From assembly GCA_900556665.1 (NCBI GenBank), contig USPX01000040.1, forward strand, positions 1 to 13,065: DNA of 13,065 nucleotides. Reading direction: 5' to 3'. Shown here piece after piece: positions 1 to 8,445 of this stretch. The first letter of the stretch is position 1. The number at the start of each line of letters is the position of its first letter. Origin of the DNA: an uncultured Eubacteriales bacterium (GTDB lineage: Bacteria; Bacillota_A; Clostridia; Lachnospirales; Cellulosilyticaceae). Both the position numbers and the translations under genes were made by a program. The notes under the pieces were generated by a model. It searched no databases, was not told the DNA's origin, and worked only from the letters and a program-made list of their open reading frames with translations.

Positions 1-827
1 GTCATATAACGTTTTGAAATAGAATCAAAGAGTTTAGCTGCTACGCCACCTTCTTTTAATCTAAATACATGGTCATAGCCATTACCATATTTTAAAACTT
101 CATTATCTGCATGAATATCTTGTCCTATTGTCTTAGGTACTCTAAAATCGAATTCAGGCATATCGTCTACTGAAATCATTGTGCCTTTTGGAATAAGATT
201 TTCATCTGTTTCAAAGATTTCATCACTGTTAATATATACTTCTTGATCTAAAATAGAACGTTTTGCATCTCCTGATAAGTTAAAGTATGCATGATTTGTA
301 AGATTTACAATTGTATCTTTATCTGTTGTACCTTCATAATCGATTGTTACACTATTATCATTTTTAAGTGTATATGTCACTTTAACTTCTAAATTGCCTG
401 GATAGCCTTCTTCTCCATCTGGACTTAAATAACTGCAAACTAATTTTGCACCTTCTGCATCAATAACTGCTTTGCAATCAAAGTTTCTATGGGCAAAAGT
501 TACTTTACCACCATGTAATGTATTGCCATTATTATTTTTATAGAAATGATATGTTTCATTATTTATTGTAACTTGTCCATTCCAAATACGTCCTGCTGTG
601 CGGCCAGGAACAGCTCCAAAATACCCCGGATGACTTTCATAAACTTCAAGATCCTGCCAGCCAAGAATAACATTTTCAAAATTGCCTTCTGCATCTGGTA
701 CAATGATTTTTGTAAGTGTTGCACCTAAACTAATTAGTTCAACTTGCATACCATTGTCATTTGTTAAGATATATTTTGTAATTACTCTTCCAGATTTAAA
801 AGTCACTTTACTTTCTTGAATTTTCAT
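1..827 (-). CDS. galM: Aldose 1-epimerase (galactose mutarotase), 3' end cut by window edge
   Basis: GalM interconverts the alpha and beta anomers of galactose or glucose in the cytoplasm and feeds alpha-D-galactose to galactokinase. I translated this from the ATG at 825-827; 275 codons are visible and no stop is reached, so perhaps 70 C-terminal residues are missing compared with the usual 340-350. The mutarotase signatures are present: PGRTAGRI (residues 74-81), TLHGG with His105, GYPGNL (141-146), NLTNHAYFNLSG with His179, and YDH (251-253). His105 and His179 match the substrate-binding and catalytic histidines of the family; the catalytic glutamate lies beyond the edge. An AAAGGGG stretch precedes the start. 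The gene follows the repressor on the same strand after a 60-base gap holding its own candidate promoter. The family call is secure; galactose specificity comes from the galKET context. Confidence 0.95.
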   Translation of the reverse strand, partial: MKIQESKVTFKSGRVITKYILTNDNGMQVELISLGATLTKIIVPDAEGNFENVILGWQDLEVYESHPGYFGAVPGRTAGRIWNGQVTINNETYHFYKNNNGNTLHGGKVTFAHRNFDCKAVIDAEGAKLVCSYLSPDGEEGYPGNLEVKVTYTLKNDNSVTIDYEGTTDKDTIVNLTNHAYFNLSGDAKRSILDQEVYINSDEIFETDENLIPKGTMISVDDMPEFDFRVPKTIGQDIHADNEVLKYGNGYDHVFRLKEGGVAAKLFDSISKRYM

Positions 828-855
828 CTCCCAATCCCCTTTTTCCTAGTATTTT

Positions 856-884
856 ATAATATTCTTATAATTACACTATAACAA
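856..884 (-). promoter_or_regulatory. Candidate galM promoter
   Basis: Read on the minus strand: a -35-like TTGTTA (879-884), a 17-base spacer and a -10-like TATTAT (856-861), about 29 bases before the galM ATG. It lies in the gap after the repressor stop. No copy of the TTTTACTAAAA palindrome found before galK lies here, so galM may be partly independent of that control or may be co-transcribed with the repressor. Confidence 0.45.
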
Positions 885-887
885 AGT

Positions 888-1970
<1,083 letters not shown>

Positions 1971-1979
1971 TTACTTTTA

Positions 1980-1990
1980 TTTTACTAAAA
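1980..1990. promoter_or_regulatory. Putative GalR operator O2 (upstream of galK -35)
   Basis: TTTTACTAAAA, palindromic around a central C. It is part of a 15-base direct repeat, TTTATTTTACTAAAA, shared with O3 (1976-1990 and 1999-2013). It lies 5 bases upstream of the galK -35 and 14 bases upstream of the repressor's -35, so it could serve both divergent promoters. O2 and O3 centres are 23 bases apart, about two helical turns. Confidence 0.6.
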
Positions 1991-1994
1991 ACTA

Positions 1995-2022
1995 TTGATT
2001 TATTTTACTAAAATTTTATAAT
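1995..2022 (+). promoter_or_regulatory. Promoter of the galKET operon
   Basis: A -35-like TTGATT (1995-2000), a 16-base spacer, and a perfect TATAAT (2017-2022). The spacer contains the whole of operator O3, so an occupied operator would block RNA polymerase. The predicted start is near 2029, with a leader of about 45 bases before the galK ATG. Confidence 0.65.
2003..2013. promoter_or_regulatory. Putative GalR operator O3 (inside galK promoter spacer)
   Basis: TTTTACTAAAA, identical to O2, lying between the -35 and -10 of the galK promoter. Weaker half-matches lie at 1969-1975, 1928-1938 and 2037-2047. Position alone argues for repression of galKET; which protein binds is inferred from the adjacent LacI-family gene. 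Confidence 0.65.
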
Positions 2023-2073
2023 AAAACTAAGAAAAGTTTTACTTATACATTTTTTTATTTTTAGGAGGATTTT

Positions 2074-3240
2074 ATGAACGTATCAGAACTTCAAAACAAA
2101 TTCAAAGAATTATTTAACGAATCAGCTACACATACATTTTTTGCTCCAGGACGTGTAAACCTTATTGGTGAGCATATTGATTACAATGGCGGACTTGTAT
2201 TTCCTTGCGCCATTACTTTAGGTACATATGCACTTGTAAGCTTACGTGAAGATGAAAACTTCGCTGTTTACTCTGAAAACTTCAAAGAGCTTGGTATCAT
2301 GAACATTTCAATGGATGATCTTGGGTACCGTAAAGAAGATAATTGGACAAACTATTTAAAAGCTGTTTTAAAATTCCTTTTAGAATCTGGTCACGAAATT
2401 CCTCACGGCCTTAATATCCTTGTATATGGTAATATTCCAAATGGTTCAGGTCTTTCTTCTTCTGCTTCTTTAGAGATTTTAATAAGTAAAGTATTTAGTA
2501 TGATTTATGATTTAGACCTTCAGCCAACTGAGATGGCCCTCTTAGGTAAAAAAGTTGAAAATGAATATATGGGTGTAAGCAGCGGTATTATGGATCAATT
2601 TGCTATTGCACTTGGTAAAGAAAATAGTGCACTTCTCTTAAACTGTAGTACACAAGCGTTTAAACATATTCCATTTGTATTAGATGGTTATCAAATCGTC
2701 ATTATGAATACTAATAAACGCCGCGAACTTGCCGACTCTAAATATAATGAACGTTTTAATGAATGTATACAGTCTCTTGCTATTCTTAAAGAAACTTACC
2801 CACAAATAAATGCCATTTGTGACTTAGGTGAAAAAGAGCTTGAAACACTTGATAAGGTCATTACTGACCCTATTCTTTATAAACGTACAAAACATGCTAT
2901 TTCTGAAAATTTACGTGTTATTGCAGCTACAAAAGCACTTGAAAATAATGACCTTGTAACATTTGGTAAACTTTTAAACGGTTCTCATACTTCTCTTAGA
3001 GATGATTATGAAGTAACAGGTAAAGAACTTGATACACTTGTAGAATCTGCTCTTGCTGAAGAAGGTACACTAGGCGCACGTATGACTGGTGCTGGATTTG
3101 GTGGTTGTGCGATTGCTATTGTAAAAACTGAAAATGTAGATGAATTTATGATAAATGTAGGTGCTAAATATAAAGAAGCAATTGGCTATGACGCAACATT
3201 CTATATTGCTTCTATTGGTAATGGCCCTTGTGAACTTTAA
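2074..3240 (+). CDS. galK: Galactokinase
   Basis: GalK transfers phosphate from ATP to C1 of alpha-D-galactose in the cytoplasm, the committing step of the Leloir pathway. The 388 residues match the family length. It is a GHMP-superfamily kinase: the galactokinase signature GRVNLIGEHIDYNGG is at 26-40, with Ile35 where Thr is usual; the ATP-binding motif PNGSGLSSSAS is at 122-132; MDQFA (173-177) has the presumed catalytic base Asp174, with Arg27 as its usual partner; and the third GHMP motif RMTGAGFGG is near 336-344. AGGAGG sits 5 bases before the ATG. It is the first gene of galK-galE-galT, divergent from the repressor, and probably under the control of operators O2 and O3. galE follows after 53 bases with no convincing terminator between. 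Very secure. Confidence 0.98.
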   Translation: MNVSELQNKFKELFNESATHTFFAPGRVNLIGEHIDYNGGLVFPCAITLGTYALVSLREDENFAVYSENFKELGIMNISMDDLGYRKEDNWTNYLKAVLKFLLESGHEIPHGLNILVYGNIPNGSGLSSSASLEILISKVFSMIYDLDLQPTEMALLGKKVENEYMGVSSGIMDQFAIALGKENSALLLNCSTQAFKHIPFVLDGYQIVIMNTNKRRELADSKYNERFNECIQSLAILKETYPQINAICDLGEKELETLDKVITDPILYKRTKHAISENLRVIAATKALENNDLVTFGKLLNGSHTSLRDDYEVTGKELDTLVESALAEEGTLGARMTGAGFGGCAIAIVKTENVDEFMINVGAKYKEAIGYDATFYIASIGNGPCEL

Positions 3241-3293
3241 TAATAAAACTTTGTCTTAATAAAATTTTTATTTTAATAAAGGAGATTATAAAT

Positions 3294-4286
3294 ATGAAAA
3301 TTTTAGTTGTTGGTGGTGCTGGCTATATCGGTTCTCATGCCGTTAAACAACTTCTTGAAAAAAACATTGAAGTTGTAGTTGTTGATAATCTTGCAACAGG
3401 ACATATTGAAAGTATTCCTGAAAATGTACCTTTTTATCAGGTAGATATTCGTCATAAGGATGAACTTAAAGCTGTATTTGAAAAGGAAAAAGTAGACGGT
3501 GTAATTCATTTTGCAGCCAACTCACTTGTTGGGGAATCTATGACTAATCCACTTAAATACTACAATAATAACGTATGTGGTACAGAAATTCTTCTTGAAG
3601 TGCTTGTAGAAGTCGGCATAAAATATATTGTTTTCTCTTCTACTGCTGCAACTTATGGAGATATTAAAACAATGCCTATTACAGAAGACATGTCAACTTG
3701 TCCTACAAATACATATGGTGAAACAAAACTTGCCATTGAAAAAATGCTTAAATGGACCTGTGCTGCACATGATCTTAACTATGTATGCCTTAGATACTTT
3801 AACGTAGCAGGTGCAGATGCAAGCGGAACAATCGGTGAAGCTCATACAACTGAAACTCACCTGATTCCACTTATTCTTCAGGTTCCTCTTGGACAAAGAG
3901 AATTTATCACTGTATTTGGAAATGATTATCCTACAGATGATGGCACTTGCATTAGAGATTATATCCATGTGACAGATTTAGTAGATGCACATATTCTTGC
4001 TTTAAACTACTTAATGAATGGCGGCGAAAGCAATATCTTCAACTTAGGTAGTAATACAGGTTATTCTGTACTTGAAATGATTGAAGCAGCTAGAGAAGTA
4101 ACTAATCATCCAATCCCTCTTAAAATGGGTGAGCGCCGTAGTGGCGATCCTGCCCTTCTCATTGCTTCTTCTCAAAAAGCGAAAGATACACTTGGCTGGG
4201 AACCTCAATTTACAGATATTAAAGCAATCATTGCTTCAGCTTGGAAATGGCATAATTCACATCCAAATGGTTATAAAGGAGTTTAG
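3294..4286 (+). CDS. galE: UDP-glucose 4-epimerase
   Basis: GalE interconverts UDP-galactose and UDP-glucose using tightly bound NAD+, regenerating the UDP-glucose used by GalT and supplying UDP-galactose for glycans. The 330 residues are typical. It is an extended short-chain dehydrogenase: the Rossmann motif GGAGYIGSH is at 7-15, SSTAATYG at 115-122 carries the active-site Ser/Thr, and the catalytic pair is Tyr141 and Lys145 in YGETK. RYFNVAGADASG and the later RDYIHVTDL segment are typical of GalE. An AAAGGAG site precedes the ATG. The stop lies 2 bases before the galT ATG, and the galT ribosome site is inside the last galE codons, so the two are translationally linked. Other UDP-sugar epimerases share this fold, but the operon settles the function. 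Confidence 0.97.
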   Translation: MKILVVGGAGYIGSHAVKQLLEKNIEVVVVDNLATGHIESIPENVPFYQVDIRHKDELKAVFEKEKVDGVIHFAANSLVGESMTNPLKYYNNNVCGTEILLEVLVEVGIKYIVFSSTAATYGDIKTMPITEDMSTCPTNTYGETKLAIEKMLKWTCAAHDLNYVCLRYFNVAGADASGTIGEAHTTETHLIPLILQVPLGQREFITVFGNDYPTDDGTCIRDYIHVTDLVDAHILALNYLMNGGESNIFNLGSNTGYSVLEMIEAAREVTNHPIPLKMGERRSGDPALLIASSQKAKDTLGWEPQFTDIKAIIASAWKWHNSHPNGYKGV

Positions 4287-4288
4287 TT

Positions 4289-5764
4289 ATGAATCGTTTA
4301 TATACACTTATTGACACCCTCATTGCCCATGGTATTCAAAATGAACTTATTACAAAACGTGATGAAATCTATGTACGTAATCGTTTACTTGCTGCTTTTA
4401 AAGCACCTGAATATGAAAAAACAAATGAAGTATGTGATTTAGATTTATATGAAACATTAGATGCCCTTACTACTCTTGCAGTTTCAGAAGGATTGGTAGA
4501 AGATAGCGTGGCTGAAAAAGATATTTTCACAAGTAACTTAATGAATTACTTCTTACCAGTACCTTCTATGATAGAAGATAAATTCTGGTTGCTTTATGAA
4601 AAAGATCCTAAGCTTGCGACAAACTACTTCTATCATTTAAGCCAAAATGTAAACTACGTGAAAATGAGCCGTATCGCAAAAAACGTACAATTTAAATCAG
4701 TCTCTCCTTATGGGGATATTGATATTACAATTAATCTTTCAAAACCAGAAAAAGATCCTAAAGAAATTGCACGTCTTAAAACAGCACCTCCTAATAAATA
4801 TCCTTCTTGCCTACTTTGCATCGAAAATGAAGGATATAACGGCACACTTAGTTTACCTGACCGTGCAAATCACCGTACAATTGCTGTAGCACTTAATAAT
4901 CGTAATTGGAGACTTCAATATTCTCCATATCTCTACTACAATGAACACTGCATTTTCTTATCTGAAACACATGAACCTATGCATATTAGCAAAGATAGCT
5001 TTTACACTTTATTATCTTTTGTAAAACTATTCCCACACTACTTCATTGGTTCAAATGCAGACTTACCAATCGTAGGTGGCTCTATTTTATCTCATGAGCA
5101 CTATCAAGGTGGCTGTTATGAATTCCCTCTACACCGTGCAAAATCTTTATATGCATTTAAAATAGAGCAATATCCTACAGTAAGCTGCAATGTCCTTAAC
5201 TGGCCAATGTCTACTATTGAGCTTACTGCTGATCACTTAGATGATGTAGCTGAATGTGCAAACTACATATTTGAAACATGGCAAACTTATAGCGATGAAG
5301 CTGCTGATATTTTAGCCTTTACAGGCGATACACCTCATAATACAGTCACACCAGTTGCTAAAATGAAAGATGGTAAATTCTCTATGCTCGTTGTGCTTCG
5401 TAATAATCGTACAACCAAGGAGCATCCTCTTGGCATCTTCCATCCACATGCAGATGTACAACATGTCAAAAAAGAAAATATTGGACTAATTGAAGTAATG
5501 GGACTTGCTATTTTACCAGGTCGCTTACTTCATGAACTTGAAACAATCAAAGCTTATATTGGGGGCGATGAAACTGCCAAAGTGGCAGACTATCACCTTC
5601 CATGGGCCCAGGAGCTTAAAGCGTCTTACCAAGGCGGCGATCTTACAACTTATGTGCAAGATGCACTTGGCAAAAAGTTCACTCGCGTCTTAGAAGATGC
5701 TGGTGTATTCAAACTTACAGAGGAAGGCATTAATCACTTTAAAGCCTTTACAAACTCACTTTAA
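4289..5764 (+). CDS. galT: UDP-glucose-hexose-1-phosphate uridylyltransferase (class II GalT)
   Basis: GalT exchanges UMP between UDP-glucose and galactose-1-phosphate, giving glucose-1-phosphate and UDP-galactose. At 491 residues this is the long Firmicutes form (about 490-500), not the roughly 350-residue E. coli form. The active-site segment is SHEHYQGG, with His269-Glu-His271-Tyr-Gln273 matching the HPHPQ of E. coli GalT; His271 should be the nucleophile that carries UMP. GIFHPHADVQHVKKENIGLIEVMGLAILPGRL, broken here only by the reading, lies at roughly 385-417 and is characteristic of class II. Its ribosome site AAAGGAG lies within the galE 3' end. It is the last gene of the operon and ends at a strong terminator shared with convergent uppP. 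Secure. Confidence 0.97.
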   Translation: MNRLYTLIDTLIAHGIQNELITKRDEIYVRNRLLAAFKAPEYEKTNEVCDLDLYETLDALTTLAVSEGLVEDSVAEKDIFTSNLMNYFLPVPSMIEDKFWLLYEKDPKLATNYFYHLSQNVNYVKMSRIAKNVQFKSVSPYGDIDITINLSKPEKDPKEIARLKTAPPNKYPSCLLCIENEGYNGTLSLPDRANHRTIAVALNNRNWRLQYSPYLYYNEHCIFLSETHEPMHISKDSFYTLLSFVKLFPHYFIGSNADLPIVGGSILSHEHYQGGCYEFPLHRAKSLYAFKIEQYPTVSCNVLNWPMSTIELTADHLDDVAECANYIFETWQTYSDEAADILAFTGDTPHNTVTPVAKMKDGKFSMLVVLRNNRTTKEHPLGIFHPHADVQHVKKENIGLIEVMGLAILPGRLLHELETIKAYIGGDETAKVADYHLPWAQELKASYQGGDLTTYVQDALGKKFTRVLEDAGVFKLTEEGINHFKAFTNSL

Positions 5765-5765
5765 C

Positions 5766-5786
5766 AAATTAAGCTCCGCTTAATTT
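5766..5786 (+). terminator. Small hairpin just after galT
   Basis: Perfect 9-bp arms (AAATTAAGC and GCTTAATTT) around a 3-base loop, starting just after the galT stop and ending 3 bases before the main terminator stem. On its own it lacks a T-run. It may back up or stabilise the 3' end of the galKET message. Confidence 0.5.
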
Positions 5787-5789
5787 AAA

Positions 5790-5831
5790 AAACAAAAAAG
5801 GATGTCCTTGCCTAGACATCCTTTTTTGTTT
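5790..5831. terminator. Bidirectional Rho-independent terminator between galT and uppP
   Basis: A perfect 17-bp inverted repeat (5790-5806 with 5815-5831) around an 8-base loop. The GC-richer core GGATGTC/GACATCC is flanked by A6 on one side and T6 on the other, so it works as stem plus U-tract in both directions. It should end galKET on the plus strand and uppP on the minus strand. The last bases of the uppP stop codon lie inside it. Confidence 0.88.
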
Positions 5832-6666
5832 AGCCGAATATACCTAATCCTACTGTTACGATACCAAGAATTAAAGTATAAATAGCAAAAATCTTATATT
5901 TATCGGTTTTTACAAGGTAATCTATCATTTTAATAGAAAGGAAACCTACAACTGCTGCTACAACGAAGCCTACAAGCATTGGTACAATCTCTACTGTTGC
6001 CCCTACTTCTAAAGCATCTTTAATTTCTACAAGACTTCCTGCAAAGATAGCTGGAATACCTAAGATAAATGAAAACTGTACAGCAAACTGTTTTGAGAAC
6101 CCTCTAATTAATGAACTCCCAATTGTTGAACCTGATCTAGATACACCTGGAAGTAATGCAATAGATTGGAATAATCCAATGAATAATGCATCTTTGTAAG
6201 TCATCTCATGAGTTCCTTTCGTTCCATTATCTTTACGGTCTGAGATAAATAAAACGGCTGATGTAAATAGGAAGCAACATCCTAAGAAAATTAAACTTCC
6301 TGCTTGAACAATGCCATCATAAATAGATTTAAATGGGTAAATGATAGCAAGTGGAATACTTGCCACGATATACATCATAATCATTTTACGTTCATCATTC
6401 ATATTTTTTAAACTGAACTTTAATGTAAAGATATCACCTAACATACGAAAGGCTTCTTGAATAAGTTTCCAAATTGTTTCATGGAAAGCAATAAATACAG
6501 CAACTAATGTTCCTAAATGTAAAAGTGCCATTACGAATGTGGCTGCTGAACCTTCCATATTAGGAGAAAAGTGCTGGAATAAGGCAATATGCCCTGAACT
6601 TGAAACAGGTAAAAATTCTGTAATACCTTGAATAATACCTTGTACAATGGCTTCTAAAATTGTCAT
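5830..6666 (-). CDS. uppP: Undecaprenyl-diphosphate phosphatase (BacA family)
   Basis: UppP removes a phosphate from undecaprenyl diphosphate at the membrane, recycling the lipid carrier for peptidoglycan and surface polysaccharides; excess gives bacitracin resistance. The 278 residues are typical. The two signatures are QGITEFLPVSSSGH (13-26, with Glu17 and His26) and LPGVSRSGSTIG (172-183, with Ser176 and Arg177), matching the active-site loops of E. coli BacA. Several hydrophobic stretches run across the protein, consistent with the family's multi-pass membrane topology. An in-frame ATG five codons upstream exists, but I start at 6664-6666: GGGAG lies 8 bases before it, and the protein then begins MTILEAIVQG as relatives do. 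The gene stands alone between the gal operon and the glycosidase-like gene; it may be a housekeeping copy or serve the nearby glycan locus. Confidence 0.95.
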   Translation of the reverse strand: MTILEAIVQGIIQGITEFLPVSSSGHIALFQHFSPNMEGSAATFVMALLHLGTLVAVFIAFHETIWKLIQEAFRMLGDIFTLKFSLKNMNDERKMIMMYIVASIPLAIIYPFKSIYDGIVQAGSLIFLGCCFLFTSAVLFISDRKDNGTKGTHEMTYKDALFIGLFQSIALLPGVSRSGSTIGSSLIRGFSKQFAVQFSFILGIPAIFAGSLVEIKDALEVGATVEIVPMLVGFVVAAVVGFLSIKMIDYLVKTDKYKIFAIYTLILGIVTVGLGIFG

Positions 6667-6689
6667 ATGTACAACTCCCATCTTTATAG

Positions 6690-6718
6690 TTTATATAATG
6701 TATTAGATTTTTGACCAA
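6690..6718 (-). promoter_or_regulatory. Candidate uppP promoter
   Basis: Minus strand: -35-like TTGGTC (6713-6718), 17-base spacer, -10-like TATAAA (6690-6695). The predicted start is about 20 bases before the chosen ATG and downstream of, or very close to, the alternative upstream ATG, which supports the shorter protein. A second TATAAT-like box further upstream lacks a good -35. Confidence 0.4.
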
Positions 6719-6792
6719 ATACTTTCCTATTATACAACTTATTGCATTATAAAACTATAAAGATTTTATTTTTTAATCTAATTTTCATCTTT

Positions 6793-8226
6793 CTATACTT
6801 CAGTAGGTGCAAAACGGATACGAATTTCTGGTAACTTTTCTACTTTTGTATAGTAATTTTCTAACCAATCTTCACCTTGACTAGGGTCATTTTCACCTGT
6901 AGCTGGTGGTGCAAAAATTTTAAGTGTTAAATCTGCTTCACCTGCTAATGGCTTTTCAAAGAAGGCAGACATTAAATCAATTGTTTTAGCTTGTGGTGAT
7001 TTATAGAACCATTTACCATTCAGCTCCATCATATAGTTTTCTTCCCCTTCAAAAGTAACTTCACAGAAAGTAGGATTTTTTTCAAAATGAAGAGGTATAG
7101 CAAGTCCAGTGGAATCTTCTGCACCACCCCAACGAAGTGTTATTGGTAAGCTTGCTTCTTCGCCCCACGTCATTTCTGGCATGAAGTAATCTTCATGAAT
7201 CATCTCTTTATACATTTTAAAAATAGGTTGTTCAATTCCCACTTCACTATTATTAGGATCTTCTATTTCAAGTCCAAGACGCCCCCTATCTCTAAATTGA
7301 TACATTGTAAAGCCTGTAAACCATGTGGCATTTTCTTCTCTAATGCGGTCTAAAAAGTCTCTTACCATAGTGGCTTGTTCATAAGGCCCTGTTACATCGC
7401 CATCTGCATTAAGCTCTGCCATAACCATCGGTTTAGCTATACCACCATTAAGTTCTTTATAACGCTCAAATGTAGCTTTTGTAAGAGCATATGTATTGGC
7501 ATTTTTATAGCGAGCATGGCTTGTACCACCTGTTTCTGCTATATCATATGGCCATCCCCAGTGAAGCGCTAAATATTTATCTACAGCCCATACATCTGCT
7601 GCTAATATAGTCTGCTTAAATTCATCTTCTTTTTCAAGTGTTTTACTTTCTAAGTTTTGGATATCAGCGCCGCAAATAACCGTTTTTACATTAGGTGCAT
7701 ATTCTTTAATAATGTTATGAAATCTTACAAAGAAATCAGCTACTTCTTGATAGCTATAGCGCTTATTATGTGTAAACCAGTTTCCTGTGGCTTCATGATT
7801 AATACGAAGGAACATGCGTCCAAATGTACGTAGTTCTTTGGCAACTGCTATTAAATATTCATCACTTAAACCGCAATCTATAGTTAATGTTAAGTTAACA
7901 TCTTGTCCATGACGACGAATATCTCTCATATATGTAAAAGGTTCATCATTTAAAGTGCCACCAAGTCCACCTTTATAAGTAAAGTAATCATCATATGGGT
8001 AGTCCCAAGCAAACTTTACATCTGGATTTGCATGTACCACACTAGCACGTCCTGGCCATCCCTTATCCATTGGATAGTAGCAATACATTAAACTAATAGC
8101 ACGGTGAGGACGCCCCATCTTATGCAAAATATAATCTTGATTAACATATTCCCCTCTTTCGCTACCATCTCCTAAATCTACTGCACATTTTGCTTTTCCC
8201 ATATGTAAATTATAAATTTTATTCAT
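6793..8226 (-). CDS. Putative cytoplasmic clan GH-A glycoside hydrolase (GH26-like), substrate unknown
   Basis: A 477-residue protein I do not recognise at gene level. MFLRINHEATGNWF (138-151) resembles the acid/base strand of GH26-type clan GH-A enzymes, with Arg141, His144 and Glu145 as the expected Arg/His-Glu set. PMVMAELNADG (266-276) fits the strand-7 nucleophile, Glu271. HWGWPYD (222-228) and TGFTMYQF (304-311) look like other barrel strand ends rich in aromatics. The first 345 residues therefore look like a TIM barrel. Residues from about 355 to 477 look beta-rich (ITLRWGG, VTFEGEENYMM, EIRIRFAP) and may be a sandwich domain. There is no signal peptide or membrane segment, so it should act inside the cell on an imported or endogenous oligosaccharide. 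AGGAGGAG precedes the ATG. No transporter gene is nearby. Fold call moderate; substrate not predictable. Confidence 0.6.
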   Translation of the reverse strand: MNKIYNLHMGKAKCAVDLGDGSERGEYVNQDYILHKMGRPHRAISLMYCYYPMDKGWPGRASVVHANPDVKFAWDYPYDDYFTYKGGLGGTLNDEPFTYMRDIRRHGQDVNLTLTIDCGLSDEYLIAVAKELRTFGRMFLRINHEATGNWFTHNKRYSYQEVADFFVRFHNIIKEYAPNVKTVICGADIQNLESKTLEKEDEFKQTILAADVWAVDKYLALHWGWPYDIAETGGTSHARYKNANTYALTKATFERYKELNGGIAKPMVMAELNADGDVTGPYEQATMVRDFLDRIREENATWFTGFTMYQFRDRGRLGLEIEDPNNSEVGIEQPIFKMYKEMIHEDYFMPEMTWGEEASLPITLRWGGAEDSTGLAIPLHFEKNPTFCEVTFEGEENYMMELNGKWFYKSPQAKTIDLMSAFFEKPLAGEADLTLKIFAPPATGENDPSQGEDWLENYYTKVEKLPEIRIRFAPTEV

Positions 8227-8269
8227 ACTCTCCTCCTAAAAATTTTATCTTCCTGCATAAACTATTTTT

Positions 8270-8298
8270 ATTATAATCCACTAACCCCTTTATGATAA
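8270..8298 (-). promoter_or_regulatory. Candidate promoter of the glycosidase-like gene
   Basis: Minus strand: -35-like TTATCA (8293-8298), 17-base spacer, perfect -10 TATAAT (8270-8275). The leader is about 37 bases. It lies downstream of the terminator that closes the fnl genes, so this gene seems to be transcribed separately from them. Confidence 0.5.
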
Positions 8299-8384
8299 TC
8301 TAACAATCTAGACATCATTCTCCCTAATTTTTATACATTTTATAGCCATTAGTGACTCATTTATATCTACATCGCTCTATTCAT

Positions 8385-8429
8385 AAAAATAGGAGTAACG
8401 TTATCAACTTTTAAATAACGATTACTCCT
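8385..8429 (-). terminator. Rho-independent terminator after fnlC
   Basis: On the minus strand AGGAGTAA-t-CGTTAT pairs with ATAACG-TTACTCCT (8391-8429), a 14-bp stem with one bulged base and a roughly 10-base loop, followed by ATTTTTATG. It starts 16 bases after the fnlC stop. It should end the fnlA-fnlB-fnlC transcript before the glycosidase-like gene. Confidence 0.75.
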
Positions 8430-8445
8430 TATACTATCTAATATT

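Noticed and set aside
546..728. 60-residue plus-strand open frame
   Set aside because: It lies wholly inside galM on the other strand, has no ribosome site, and its cysteine- and isoleucine-rich translation looks like antisense of a real gene.
3303..3968. Two minus-strand open frames (68 and 91 residues) inside galE
   Set aside because: Both are shadows of galE: no ribosome sites, and low-complexity Cys/Ile/Lys-rich translations.
4129..4314. 61-residue plus-strand frame over the galE-galT junction
   Set aside because: An out-of-frame overlap with two certain genes, with no ribosome site of its own.
5505..5693. 62-residue plus-strand frame inside galT
   Set aside because: An alternate-frame shadow of conserved galT coding sequence.
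7375..7572. 65-residue plus-strand frame inside the glycosidase-like gene
   Set aside because: Antisense to a well-supported coding region, with no ribosome site or recognisable motif.
8227..8445. Possible small gene or RNA in the 219-base gap
   Set aside because: Beyond the fnlC terminator and the promoter of the next gene I see no open frame with a ribosome site and no structured RNA.
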